Below are positions 43,366 through 51,604 of a stretch of DNA of 64,000 nucleotides, piece after piece. Under the pieces are notes generated by a model. That model was not told the origin of the DNA, made no database searches, and saw nothing but the letters and a program-made list of their open reading frames with translations. The position numbers were made by a program, and so were the translations under genes. The number at the start of each line of letters is the position of its first letter. The first letter of the stretch is position 1. The stretch is from Acidobacteriota bacterium (lineage in GTDB: Bacteria > Acidobacteriota > Blastocatellia > Pyrinomonadales > Pyrinomonadaceae), in NCBI GenBank assembly GCA_025463135.1, contig JAOAPY010000049.1, forward strand, positions 1 to 64,000, in the 5' to 3' direction.

Positions 43366-45426
43366 ATGCGCCCCCGAAGACTATTCGTCATTGTCCTAGT
43401 GATTGCGGCCCTGGCAGCTGCATCCTTCGCGCAGACTACGCGTCACGCGCTCAAGCTGGATGACATCGCTCGTCTGCGTGACGTGCGCGACCCACAGGTC
43501 TCGCCTGATGGCCAATGGATCGCTTATGTAGTAGCGACGATCGATACGAAAGAGGACAAAAGTAACTCACACATTTGGATGGTGAGCTACGACGGCAAAA
43601 GCGATCGCCAGATAACTTTCAGTCAGGACAGCGAGTCATCGCCGCGCTGGACTCCCGACGGAAACTTTCTTTCATTCACTTCGTCCCGCCCGGGCAAGGC
43701 CAAAGGCAATCAGGTCTGGCTTTTGGATCGCAAGGGCGGGGAAGCGATGCAGCTCACCGAATTCAAAGGCCGCTTGCAGGGCTATGAATGGTCTCCGGAC
43801 TCGAAGCGTCTGGCATTGGTCATCGGCGATCCGGATCCGGAAGCCGAAGCCGCAGCCAGCCCTTCACCCGGCGGGGCACCGAAACCACCCAAGCCGATCG
43901 TAATCGACCGCTACCGCTACAAGCAGGACGGCCAGGGTTATCTCCTGTCAGGCCGCCACAGTTACATCTACCTATACGACATCGAGTCAAAGAAGTTAGA
44001 GCGGCTGACGAGCGGCAAGTGGGACGAGTCTTCGATGTCCTGGTCTCCCGATGGGCACACCATCGCCTTTATGAGCAACCACTCCGACGATCCTGATCGC
44101 GATCCGTCGGCGCAATTGTTTGTCGCCGAGGCTAAAGCCGGCGCCACGGAAAAACAATTGACCCAGCCGGCCAATCGCGCCGGACGAACGCGGCCTGAGT
44201 GGAGTCCCGACGGAAAATGGCTTGTGTTCACTGAAGGAGATGAAAAGAAATACGGCGCTTACAGCATGGATCGTTTGCTCTTTGTGCCCGCGGACGGCAG
44301 CAGCGCGCCCACTCGCGTAAAAGCAGTCGATGATCTTGATCGCGGCGTGTCGGGTCTTCGCTTTGGTGTGGACGACAAGTCGCTCACGGTGCTGGTCACT
44401 GACGATCGCTCTGTCTATCCCGCGAACGTTTCGCGTAACGCGGTCCAGCGGCTAATGGCTTCCCCGGTTGTCGTTTCCAGCTTAACGAGCGGCGGCGGTC
44501 ACGTCGCTCTGCTCTCCGGTAACGATGCAAAGCCTACTGAGATTTACGCGCTGGAAGGCGGCTCGCTGCGGCAGCTAAGCCATCAGAACGATGCCCTGCT
44601 GGCGGAACTGGAATTGGGCGCTACTGAAGAGATCAATTTCAAGAGTAAAGACGGCACCGAAGTGCACGGCTTGTTGACTTATCCGGTCGGCTACGTGAAG
44701 GGCAGCAAGGTCCCGCTGTTGCTGCGCATTCATGGCGGACCCAACGGACAGGACCAGCATTCCTTTAGCACTGAGCGGCAGTGGTTTGCGGCCAACGGAT
44801 ATGCGGTGCTGGCCGTGAACTATCGCGGCAGCTCAGGTCGTGGCCAGCAATTCTCGCGCGCGATCTTTGCTGACTGGGGCCACTACGAAGTTGAGGACCT
44901 GCTGGCGGGTGTCGACCACGTCATCAAAATGGGAGTGGCCGATCCGGATCGACTGGGTGTTGGTGGCTGGAGCTATGGGGGAATTCTGACCGACTACATC
45001 ATCGCCAGCGACGCGCGCTTCAAAGCGGGGACCAGTGGTGCGGGCACGGCCTTTACAGTAGCGTTTTACGGCACGGATCAATACATCATCCAATATGATT
45101 ATGAAATCGGTCCACCATGGAACCCAAAGTCGTGGGAGACTTATCAGAAGATCTCTTATCCTTTTCTGCACGCCGATCGGATCAAGACGCCGACGCTTTT
45201 TCTCGGCGGCGAGCGTGACTTCAACGTGCCGGTCCAGGGCGGGCAGCAGATGTATCAGGCCCTGCGCAGTCTGGGTATCGACACGCAGCTCGTGATTTAT
45301 CCGAACGAGAACCACGGCATCCAACGCCCGAGTTATGTGCGCGATCGTTATGAGCGTTACCTGGCGTGGTATGACAAGTACTTGAAGAAGTCGCCCGCTC
45401 AAACACCTGCCGTTGCGAAGCAGTGA
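43366..45426 (+). CDS. Secreted S9-family (prolyl-oligopeptidase-like) peptidase
   Basis: 686 residues from the ATG at 43366 (GAGGAGA upstream). The longer frame to 43255 has no signal. Signal peptide FVIVLVIAALAAASFAQ; then a WD40/beta-propeller of TolB-like repeats (about 30-420, ISPDGQW-type units such as PQVSPDGQWIAYVV, SWSPDGHTIAFMSNH). The alpha/beta-hydrolase domain has GVGGWSYGGILTDY (S536), GGERDFNVPVQGG (D618) and NENHGIQRP (H650). The propeller filters substrates so that only small peptides reach the site. It is an exported scavenging peptidase, of a type numerous in Acidobacteria. The VWA gene follows with an overlapping GTGA. Confidence 0.93.
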   Translation: MRPRRLFVIVLVIAALAAASFAQTTRHALKLDDIARLRDVRDPQVSPDGQWIAYVVATIDTKEDKSNSHIWMVSYDGKSDRQITFSQDSESSPRWTPDGNFLSFTSSRPGKAKGNQVWLLDRKGGEAMQLTEFKGRLQGYEWSPDSKRLALVIGDPDPEAEAAASPSPGGAPKPPKPIVIDRYRYKQDGQGYLLSGRHSYIYLYDIESKKLERLTSGKWDESSMSWSPDGHTIAFMSNHSDDPDRDPSAQLFVAEAKAGATEKQLTQPANRAGRTRPEWSPDGKWLVFTEGDEKKYGAYSMDRLLFVPADGSSAPTRVKAVDDLDRGVSGLRFGVDDKSLTVLVTDDRSVYPANVSRNAVQRLMASPVVVSSLTSGGGHVALLSGNDAKPTEIYALEGGSLRQLSHQNDALLAELELGATEEINFKSKDGTEVHGLLTYPVGYVKGSKVPLLLRIHGGPNGQDQHSFSTERQWFAANGYAVLAVNYRGSSGRGQQFSRAIFADWGHYEVEDLLAGVDHVIKMGVADPDRLGVGGWSYGGILTDYIIASDARFKAGTSGAGTAFTVAFYGTDQYIIQYDYEIGPPWNPKSWETYQKISYPFLHADRIKTPTLFLGGERDFNVPVQGGQQMYQALRSLGIDTQLVIYPNENHGIQRPSYVRDRYERYLAWYDKYLKKSPAQTPAVAKQ

Positions 45427-47348
45427 AGTTATCTCCTTCATTCCCGGTTTCAACCGAGTCATCTGAGTTGAAGACTTGTGTGAAAATCCAATTCGATGTT
45501 GAGGGCTTACGCCAAAGGCGTACGCCAATTCCAGCCCGGGGTTGTTGCAACCCTGGGAAACCGGTGCGGCAGCGTTGGCAACTCTGTAGGAGTTGCCGAA
45601 CGCGGTGGGAAAGCTTCGCAAACGCCTTCAGCGTTTTCAATCATTGGCGACGTCGATCCCAGGGTTGCAACAACCCTGGGCTGGAATTCGCCTACGCCTT
45701 CGGCGTAATAAGCAGAGCAAAACTCTGGAATCCACTTCTCAAATTTCTGATTGTCGTTGTTTCGATTTTGTCGTGTTGGCCGATTGCTCTGGGCCAGTCC
45801 TGCGTTACTCGCGAAGAAGTGATGGGCATGATCTCGCGATTGAACACGCAGGGCGGCGGCCCGCCAAACGACAAACTAAGATCAGAGTTTCTAAAGCTGC
45901 GTACTAAGGATGACGAGTTGCTTCAAGTCTACATGACGCAACCGAAACAGAAAGATGCGAGACTGAAACTGGATCAGTCGAGAGCAAAGAATAGCAACCG
46001 GCTCTGCGAGATCCTCAAACAATTTGGTTGGCCCACGATAAGTCTCGTGGGACCGGATGGCGCTGCGGCGGCTTTCTCAATACTCCAAAACAGCCCGTCG
46101 TACGCTTTGCAGATCGATCTAATGCCTCTGGTGGTGGCCGCCGTGAAGAAGAACGAACTCGATAAACCGCATTTTGCGGCGTACTTCGACCGCATGCGAA
46201 TGCGAGTGGGCATGATGCAATATTTTGGGACGCAGGCTTCGCTTGTTAATGGCTTGCTGGTTCTGGTCCCGATTGAAGCAGAAGCGCAATTGGGTGCCAG
46301 ACGTGGCCAAATGGATCTGCCGCCGATGGCTGACTACCTTCGGTCATTGGAACAAATGTACCGCACCCCAGTAATCAGGTCGCCTTTCCAACCACCCCCA
46401 GCGCCCGCCACTGGATCTGATTCTCTGTCGCAGAAATCGTTAGAAAATCTGGTCTCGCCTGAACCGGCAGATGACGTCGAAGTCCTTCGCATTGAGACGA
46501 ATTTGGTGAGTCTCAACGTCAGTGTGTACAACAACAAACTTGGAACGCACGTCGGCACGCTCGACCAAAAGGATTTTTCGGTTCTTGAAGATGGGCAACA
46601 GCAAACCATTTCGTTCTTTGCTGCCACTGATGTTCCGTTTGATCTCGCGCTATTGATCGATTTATCCGGTTCGACCTCTGATAAGCGAGACTTGATTCGT
46701 AAAACAACGCGCCGGTTTATCGAAGCGGCACGACCCGGAGACAGGCTGGCTATTATTACGTTTTCAAATGCCCCGGAGGTCGTGGCTCCTTTGACGGCGG
46801 ATCATGCTCAGCTCCTGTCCAGCCTTAAGAAGATAGACGCAACCACCGGCTCTTCGAACGTTTGGGACGCCGTGAAATTCGCCCTTGACCAGGTCATGGG
46901 CTCGAAATCGCTCGACCGGCGCAGGGCTGTGGTACTGATGTCTGATGGCGTTGATAATGACCTTGGTTATTATGGCAAGGGTTCCAGGATAAGCTTTTCG
47001 GACCTGCTCGAAAGCGTAAGACACAGTGATGTGATGTTGATTCCGATCTATCTCGACACTGAAACTGATCGCCAAAGTTATCCGAGGCTGAGGCAGATGT
47101 ATGAGAATGCCCGCCGGACCATGGCCCTGTTGGCGGAAGAGAGTGGTGGGCTCTATTACAAAGCGCGCAAGGTGGATGACCTCAACGGCGTCTACGAGCA
47201 GGTGCTCAATGACCTGGGTAAGGTCTATAGTTTGGGATACAAACCCACTAACGAGAAACGCGACGGCAGTTGGCGCGTGGTCAAGATACAAACACCAACC
47301 CACCCGGAAGTGACTACGCGATCGCGCCCGGGCCATTACGCAAATTAG
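45423..47348 (+). CDS. VWFA-related protein with N-terminus running through a repeat
   Basis: The frame starts at GTG 45423, overlapping the TGA of the peptidase. Its first 95 or so residues translate the large palindrome at 45507-45708. The native protein seems to begin with a hydrophobic signal/anchor LLKFLIVVVSILSCWPIALG (about 107-125), but no ATG, GTG or TTG precedes it outside the repeat. Residues about 360-400 form the acidobacterial VWFA-related N-part (LRIETNLVSLNVSVYNN, LDQKDFSVLEDGQQQTI). A von Willebrand A domain follows with MIDAS DLSGSTSD, Thr near SNAPEVV, and LMSDGVDND. Such proteins are exported adhesion or scaffold factors of unknown role. The repeat may have replaced the original start. 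Confidence 0.82.
   Translation: MKLSPSFPVSTESSELKTCVKIQFDVEGLRQRRTPIPARGCCNPGKPVRQRWQLCRSCRTRWESFANAFSVFNHWRRRSQGCNNPGLEFAYAFGVISRAKLWNPLLKFLIVVVSILSCWPIALGQSCVTREEVMGMISRLNTQGGGPPNDKLRSEFLKLRTKDDELLQVYMTQPKQKDARLKLDQSRAKNSNRLCEILKQFGWPTISLVGPDGAAAAFSILQNSPSYALQIDLMPLVVAAVKKNELDKPHFAAYFDRMRMRVGMMQYFGTQASLVNGLLVLVPIEAEAQLGARRGQMDLPPMADYLRSLEQMYRTPVIRSPFQPPPAPATGSDSLSQKSLENLVSPEPADDVEVLRIETNLVSLNVSVYNNKLGTHVGTLDQKDFSVLEDGQQQTISFFAATDVPFDLALLIDLSGSTSDKRDLIRKTTRRFIEAARPGDRLAIITFSNAPEVVAPLTADHAQLLSSLKKIDATTGSSNVWDAVKFALDQVMGSKSLDRRRAVVLMSDGVDNDLGYYGKGSRISFSDLLESVRHSDVMLIPIYLDTETDRQSYPRLRQMYENARRTMALLAEESGGLYYKARKVDDLNGVYEQVLNDLGKVYSLGYKPTNEKRDGSWRVVKIQTPTHPEVTTRSRPGHYAN
45507..45708. repeat. Large REP palindrome with 52-bp arms (GCAACAACCCTGGG type)
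   Basis: Arms 45507-45558 and 45657-45708 are inverted copies with only a few mismatches, including GTTGTTGCAACCCTGGG and its complement. Between them lies a perfect 8-bp hairpin GGCAACTC/GAGTTGCC and other small stems. It sits between the S9 peptidase and the conserved part of the VWA gene, and stays open in the VWA frame. Confidence 0.8.
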
Positions 47349-47403
47349 TAGCTGGCCCGAACGCATTTAACCGATTCGCTCCCATTCCGATCACACTAAC
47401 CTC

Positions 47404-47417
47404 CGTTTAGAAAGCGG
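47404..47417. repeat. Half copy of the CGTTTAGAAAGCG repeat
   Basis: CGTTTAGAAAGCGG, identical to the left end of the element at 32929. No partner arm is seen. It lies between the convergent VWA and folA genes. Confidence 0.5.
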
Positions 47418-47425
47418 ATCTCTGC

Positions 47426-47905
47426 CTAACGCTCGGCGCGCTTGTAGAACGAGACGGCAAGGTGGTCGTCAATATTCCGCGATTCTTCCAGTTGGAAGTC
47501 GTCGAGATAACCGCTCGGCGCGAATGCGTCGGCATCCTCGACCGTTACCGGCACCTCGGTAACCATCCACTTCTCAATGAATGGCAAAAAGGATCGATAG
47601 ACTTGCTCTCCGCCGATCACAAAAAGATCGCCTTTCAGAGTCTTGATCAGTGCCAGCACCGACTCGAGGTCACGAACCACCAACAGGGAATCCTGCGGTT
47701 CGATTTCTGCCTGGCGAGTAAGCACGATGTTCAAACGATTAGGCAAAGGTTTTTTTAGTGTGAGCCATGTCTTGTAACCCATGACGCAGGCGTGACCCGT
47801 CGTTGTCTCTTTAAAGAATTTCATGTCGGCAGAGTAGTGCCACGGCAGTTGGCCCCCTTTGCCGATGGCCCCGTTTCTATCTACCGCGACGATTCCAATG
47901 ATCAT
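47426..47905 (-). CDS. folA: Dihydrofolate reductase
   Basis: Reduces dihydrofolate to tetrahydrofolate with NADPH in the cytoplasm. It has 159 residues, the classic chromosomal length. Key features: IGIVAVDRNGAIGKGGQLPW (Met20-loop region), the catalytic acid D27 in LPWHYSADMKFFKE, VMGYKTWLTL (NADPH phosphate site), PLPNRLNIVLTRQ, and DLFVIGGEQVYRSFLP. It is downstream of thyA on the same strand, the usual pairing, since thymidylate synthase produces the dihydrofolate used here. About 160 bp holding a repeat separates the two. Confidence 0.97.
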   Translation of the reverse strand: MIIGIVAVDRNGAIGKGGQLPWHYSADMKFFKETTTGHACVMGYKTWLTLKKPLPNRLNIVLTRQAEIEPQDSLLVVRDLESVLALIKTLKGDLFVIGGEQVYRSFLPFIEKWMVTEVPVTVEDADAFAPSGYLDDFQLEESRNIDDHLAVSFYKRAER

Positions 47906-47929
47906 GTTTCTATTTCGCTCAAGAATAGG

Positions 47930-48037
47930 GCCACAGATTTCCGCGGATCAATACAGATAGGAAGAAAAATAATAAGAAAGGCAACGCTCCAGCTCTATTT
48001 ACTTTCAGATCAGTGAATATCTGTGTTTGTCTGTGGC
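47930..48037. repeat. GCCACAGA...TCTGTGGC inverted repeat between folA and thyA
   Basis: GCCACAGATTTCCGCGGATC with ACAGAT (to 47958) pairs in part with ATCTGTGTTTGTCTGTGGC (48019-48037). This phrase is a common dispersed repeat in several bacterial phyla. It occupies the thyA-folA spacer. Confidence 0.55.
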
Positions 48038-48064
48038 TACAGTTCGTCAGCTAAACAGGTGCTC

Positions 48065-48913
48065 TCAAACCGCGACGGTCGCGGCGATCTTTCCATGAGA
48101 TTGATAGCCCACGAGGCCCAGATGTTCGTAACGCATTTTCAGCAGGCCTTCAAGTCCACGCAATCGCTTACTTTCGTCTATTATCTTCAGTTCCGGCAAC
48201 GGGAAAGGCTCCCGCGCCAGCAACGCTTCTACCTGCTGCACATGATTTTTGTAGATGTGAAAGTCACCGAGCGTATAGACAAACTCACCCACTTCCAGAT
48301 CGCATACGTGCGCGATCAAATGCATTAAGAGAGCGTACGAGCTGATATTGAACGGAACACCAAGAAATGCATCCGCCGATCGCTGATAAAGCTGGCAGTG
48401 AAGAATGCGCGCATCCTGAACCTTGAACTGAAAGAGTGTATGGCAGGGTGGAAGATCGACATTATCAGCCTGCCTCGGATCCCATCCCGTGACGATATGC
48501 CGGCGTGAATTCGGATTACTTGTGATCTGGTCGACAAGTTTCGCGATCTGGTCAACACCGTCCCGCGCGGGATAGTGACCGCCAAAGGATCGCCAGAGAT
48601 AGCCATACACCGGGCCGAGGTCGCCGGACTCGCGACCAAAGCGGCTGGTGTGTGCCTCATCCGCCCACTCGGCCCAAATGTCGACTCCCCGGGCGCGCAA
48701 ATTCGCTTCGTTGGTATCGCCGGAAAGAAACCAAAACAGTTCTTCCGCGACCCAGCGAAACGGTATTTTTTTCGTCGTCACAATCGGAAAACCCGCGCGC
48801 AGATCGAAGCGCGTCTGGTGACCGAAGTGGGAAATGGTACCCACACCAGTGCGGTCGTTGTGCTCGTGGCCATGCGACAGAATTGATTTGAGCAGATCGT
48901 GGTATTGTTTCAT
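48065..48913 (-). CDS. thyA: Thymidylate synthase
   Basis: Methylates dUMP to dTMP using methylene-tetrahydrofolate. 282 residues from the ATG at 48913 (MKQYHDLLKSILSHG). A longer frame to 49027 only translates the palindromic element upstream and should be dropped. Catalytic C157 sits in DLPPCHTLFQF; the dUMP phosphate arginines are in NDRTGVGT and SRRHIV; the C-terminus ends AATVAV as in active enzymes. NISSYALLMHLIAH and GDFHIYKNH complete the nucleotide and folate sites. folA follows on the same strand. Confidence 0.97.
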   Translation of the reverse strand: MKQYHDLLKSILSHGHEHNDRTGVGTISHFGHQTRFDLRAGFPIVTTKKIPFRWVAEELFWFLSGDTNEANLRARGVDIWAEWADEAHTSRFGRESGDLGPVYGYLWRSFGGHYPARDGVDQIAKLVDQITSNPNSRRHIVTGWDPRQADNVDLPPCHTLFQFKVQDARILHCQLYQRSADAFLGVPFNISSYALLMHLIAHVCDLEVGEFVYTLGDFHIYKNHVQQVEALLAREPFPLPELKIIDESKRLRGLEGLLKMRYEHLGLVGYQSHGKIAATVAV

Positions 48914-48920
48914 CGCTTGA

Positions 48921-49004
48921 GTCCGACAAACTTCAGTTTGTCGTTTGTAATACTGGCAGCTAGCCTGTTTAGTACAGTTAACGACAAACTGAAGTTCGTC
49001 GGAC
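48921..49004. repeat. GTCCGACAAACTT palindromic element, copy 2
   Basis: Arms 48921-48945 and 48980-49004 are 25-bp inverted copies with one G/A difference. It begins 8 bp from the thyA ATG and ends 40 bp from the homoserine dehydrogenase ATG, so it fills the divergent promoter region. No target duplication is seen. Confidence 0.78.
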
Positions 49005-49043
49005 AGACTGCCTATAATACTTCGCAAAGGATTCCAAAGACGA

Positions 49044-50060
49044 ATGCAACGTTACAACCTCTGTTTTTTGGGCTTTGGTAATGTGGGCCGAGCATTGGCG
49101 CGATTGTTTGGGACCAAGGCTGCCGAGCTGGCCCAGCTTTATGGCATCGATTGTCGCATAACAGGAGTGGCGACTCGACGGCTGGGTTGGTTGTGGAATG
49201 CTGAAGGCTTCAAGCTTGAAACGCTAATTGCCGGCAATATGGATCAAGCGAACATACAACAGGCACGCGACCTGGGCGAGTGGCTGGAAAAGGCCCAGCC
49301 TGCCGCCGTGCTTGAAACCACCTCGTTGAATGTGGAAACAGGGCAGCCGGCCATCAACTATTTGCGCGCAAGCCTGCAGGCAGGCGCGCATGCCATAACT
49401 GCCAACAAGGGAGCCGTGGTCTATGGATATGAGGAATTAACGGACCTGGCGCGGCGGGTGGGCAAACGCTTTTTGTTTGAATCGACAGTGCTGGACAGCG
49501 CACCGGTCTTTTCGCTCTTTCGCGAATGTTTACCTGCCGTGCGTCTGCGAGGTTTTGACGGCGTGTTCAATTCAACCACTAACGTAATCCTGGAAGCGAT
49601 GGAAACCGGACGAACATTTGCAGAAGGCGTAAAGGCCGCGCAGGAGTTGGGAGTGACTGAGACCGATCCGAGTCACGATGTCGAGGGTTGGGATTCGACC
49701 GTAAAGGTCTGTGCTCTGGCCACGGTCCTGATGAAAACTTCAGTCAGACCCAGCGACGTTCGGCGCGAAGGGATTCGCGCCCTGGATGCGCAAACGTTGC
49801 GTCAGGCACGGGCGGAGGGCCGACCGTTCAAATTAGTCTCCCGGGCGAAGGTTGCCGCCGACGGATCTGTAAGTGCCAGCGTCCGCCCTGAACAGCTCAG
49901 TGCCACTGATCCGCTCTCGTGCGTCCGCGGCACATCGCTGGCAGTGCATTTTGAACTCGACATGATGCCGGGTCTGACGATCATGTCGCACCGCCCGAAT
50001 TTGCAAAGCACGGCTTACGGTTTGTTAGCGGATTTTATTAATGCCATCAGAGGGTCTTAG
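49044..50060 (+). CDS. hom: Homoserine dehydrogenase (without ACT domain)
   Basis: NAD(P)-dependent reduction of aspartate semialdehyde to homoserine, on the way to threonine and methionine. It has 338 residues. Rossmann motif CFLGFGNVGRALARLF; AHAITANKGAVV and the substrate segment FESTVLDSAPVFSLF; NSTTNVILEAM; DPSHDVEGWDSTVKVC, where the Asp/Lys pair is catalytic in the family. It ends after the catalytic domain, so the C-terminal ACT regulatory domain found in the longer form is absent, and feedback by threonine is doubtful. AAGGA precedes the ATG. Its product feeds the methionine and cystathionine routes, in line with the cbs gene nearby. Confidence 0.93.
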   Translation: MQRYNLCFLGFGNVGRALARLFGTKAAELAQLYGIDCRITGVATRRLGWLWNAEGFKLETLIAGNMDQANIQQARDLGEWLEKAQPAAVLETTSLNVETGQPAINYLRASLQAGAHAITANKGAVVYGYEELTDLARRVGKRFLFESTVLDSAPVFSLFRECLPAVRLRGFDGVFNSTTNVILEAMETGRTFAEGVKAAQELGVTETDPSHDVEGWDSTVKVCALATVLMKTSVRPSDVRREGIRALDAQTLRQARAEGRPFKLVSRAKVAADGSVSASVRPEQLSATDPLSCVRGTSLAVHFELDMMPGLTIMSHRPNLQSTAYGLLADFINAIRGS

Positions 50061-50115
50061 GTCTTGGGTCTTTGGTCTTTGGTCTTGGGTCTTTGGTCTT
50101 TGATTTTTGATCGAG
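50058..50115 (+). repeat. 7-bp tract starting in the hom stop codon
   Basis: The stop TAG continues as GTCTTGGGTCTTTGGTCTTT and on with a period of 7, ending near GATTTTTGATCG. It is the same junction as after the TPR gene and the desulfurase gene. Confidence 0.8.
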
Positions 50116-50148
50116 TGACGATCGTCGCTCGCTCACTGCTATACGTTT

Positions 50149-50243
50149 CGTTTAAAAATCAGATTTGTCCGCTGCGTGGCGACATCAGAATCTTTGACAT
50201 GCGCGTCAACGCACCGCGGGCGCACAAGTGCGCTTTCTAAACG
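50149..50243. repeat. CGTTTAGAAAGCG-family inverted repeat, copy 3
   Basis: The left arm 50149-50172 is degraded. The right arm 50220-50243 is GCGCACAAGTGCGCTTTCTA then AACG, identical over 24 bp to the right arm at 13769-13792. It lies between two 7-bp tracts, the same arrangement as at 13595-13882. Confidence 0.7.
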
Positions 50244-50253
50244 GGAGTGATTA

Positions 50254-50349
50254 AGGGGCAAAGTGTGAGGTGCAAAGACCAAAAGATCAATGATCAAAGA
50301 CCAAAGACCAAAGACCAAAGACCAAGACCGAGACCGAGACCAAAGACCT
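50254..50349 (+). repeat. 7-bp tract ending in the stop codon of the desulfurase-like gene
   Basis: CAAAGAC/CAATGAT/CGAGACC units run to AAAGACCTA. On the minus strand the gene therefore ends TAGGTCTTTGGTCTC. The convergent hom and desulfurase genes thus both end in the same repeat in the same orientation relative to the gene. Confidence 0.8.
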
Positions 50350-51604
50350 ACCGCTTAACAATCTCACTAACGCCTGCGATCAATCGTTCGACTTCGTCTG
50401 TTGTCGTGTAACAGGCACAGCCCGCGCGGACCAAACCTTCCGGCCCCAGTCCCAGGCGCTCGATAACCGTTGCAGCATAAAAATCGCCGTGCGAGAGGAA
50501 CAATCCACTCGCGGCCAGTCGCCGGGCGACGTCTGTCGATGGAACACCGTCAACCACGAACGAAACAGTTGCCGTACGGGGTGACTCTGGCGTGGGGCCG
50601 TAAAGATGCACGCCCTTGATTGCGTTGAGTCCGTTCCATAACTGTTGGACCAGGGCGGTGCTGCGCCGATGCAACTCCCGGTAAGTCACGTGTAGCCGAT
50701 CACGATTGCCACCGGCCCCTTCATCCGCAAGTGAGGACAGAAAATCGATGGCGGCTGCGGTGCCCACCATACCTTCCTGATTTTGGGTGCCGGTCTCCAC
50801 TCGTTCCGGTCCGTTGTCTGGTGAGGGAATCAGCTTTGGAAAATCGATCGTTTCGAGCAAATCGCTTTTGCAATACAAGACTCCGATGTGAGGGCCATAG
50901 AATTTGTAGCCAGACATCGCCAGAAAATCACAGTCGAGCGCGCGCACGTCCGCCAGCTCATGCGGCACGTAATGAACGGCATCGACAAAGACCAGGGCCT
51001 TTACACTGCGCGCCAAACTAACCGCGCGCGCGACATCGTTAATAGTTCCCAGCGCGTTGGAAGCGGCGCCAATCGCCACCAGCCGAGTGCGTCCGCTAAC
51101 TGCTTTTTCAAAGTCCTGCCAGTCAAGCTGGCCCGTCTCAGGTTCCATGCGCACCGCACGTATGGTCATTCCGCGTTCCCGAACCAGCCGCCGCCAGGGA
51201 TCGATGTTCGCGTGGTGATCCAATTCGGTCACCACGATCTCGTCACCAATACCCCAATTCATTTCCAGCGCCCTCGCCAGATGGAAAGTCAGCGTCGTCA
51301 TGTTGGCGCCAAAGGCGATCTCTGCCGCCGTCGCATTCAGGAACTCAGCACAAGTCCGACGCGCTGCTTCGATGGCGGCATCGGTTTCTTCGCTGGTTGG
51401 ATAGGCCCAATGGGTATTGGCGTTGTGGTGATAAAGGTAGTCGGACATAGCTGCGACTACCGGTCGCGGCACCTGCGTTCCGCCTGGACCATCAAAGTAA
51501 GCGACGGGTCGATCCTGATGGATTCTATCGAGCGCGGGAAATTGCGCGCGGATCGTCTCGACCGACGACACGGGTGCGTTTGCTGATGGTGATGTGCTGG
51601 ACAT
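50348..51604 (-). CDS. Cysteine desulfurase-like aminotransferase class V enzyme
   Basis: About 418 residues from the ATG at 51604. The open frame goes on to 51862, but those residues look non-coding; another ATG at 51631 is possible. PLP fold-I enzyme: PVAYFDGPGGTQVPRPVVAA, the HHANI stretch EIVVTELDHHANIDPWRRLV, VDAVHYVPHELADVRAL, and Schiff-base Lys in FLAMSGYKFYGPHIGVLYCK. GTQNQEGMVGTAAAIDFLSS replaces the GTxN motif. GGTQVP and the lack of a clear SufS active-site Cys loop match the 'cysteine desulfurase-like' subgroup, whose substrate is not settled; RAGCACYTTTDEV near the end has cysteines that could take part. It is not next to suf or isc genes. Confidence 0.88.
   Translation of the reverse strand: MSSTSPSANAPVSSVETIRAQFPALDRIHQDRPVAYFDGPGGTQVPRPVVAAMSDYLYHHNANTHWAYPTSEETDAAIEAARRTCAEFLNATAAEIAFGANMTTLTFHLARALEMNWGIGDEIVVTELDHHANIDPWRRLVRERGMTIRAVRMEPETGQLDWQDFEKAVSGRTRLVAIGAASNALGTINDVARAVSLARSVKALVFVDAVHYVPHELADVRALDCDFLAMSGYKFYGPHIGVLYCKSDLLETIDFPKLIPSPDNGPERVETGTQNQEGMVGTAAAIDFLSSLADEGAGGNRDRLHVTYRELHRRSTALVQQLWNGLNAIKGVHLYGPTPESPRTATVSFVVDGVPSTDVARRLAASGLFLSHGDFYAATVIERLGLGPEGLVRAGCACYTTTDEVERLIAGVSEIVKR

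Noticed and set aside
44833-45621. A 262-residue frame antisense to the S9 peptidase
   Set aside because: It covers the catalytic domain of a convincing peptidase and continues into a palindrome; no independent support.
48914-49027. N-terminal extension of thyA
   Set aside because: The extension is translation of the GTCCGACAAACTT element; MKQYHDLL at 48913 is the normal thymidylate synthase start.
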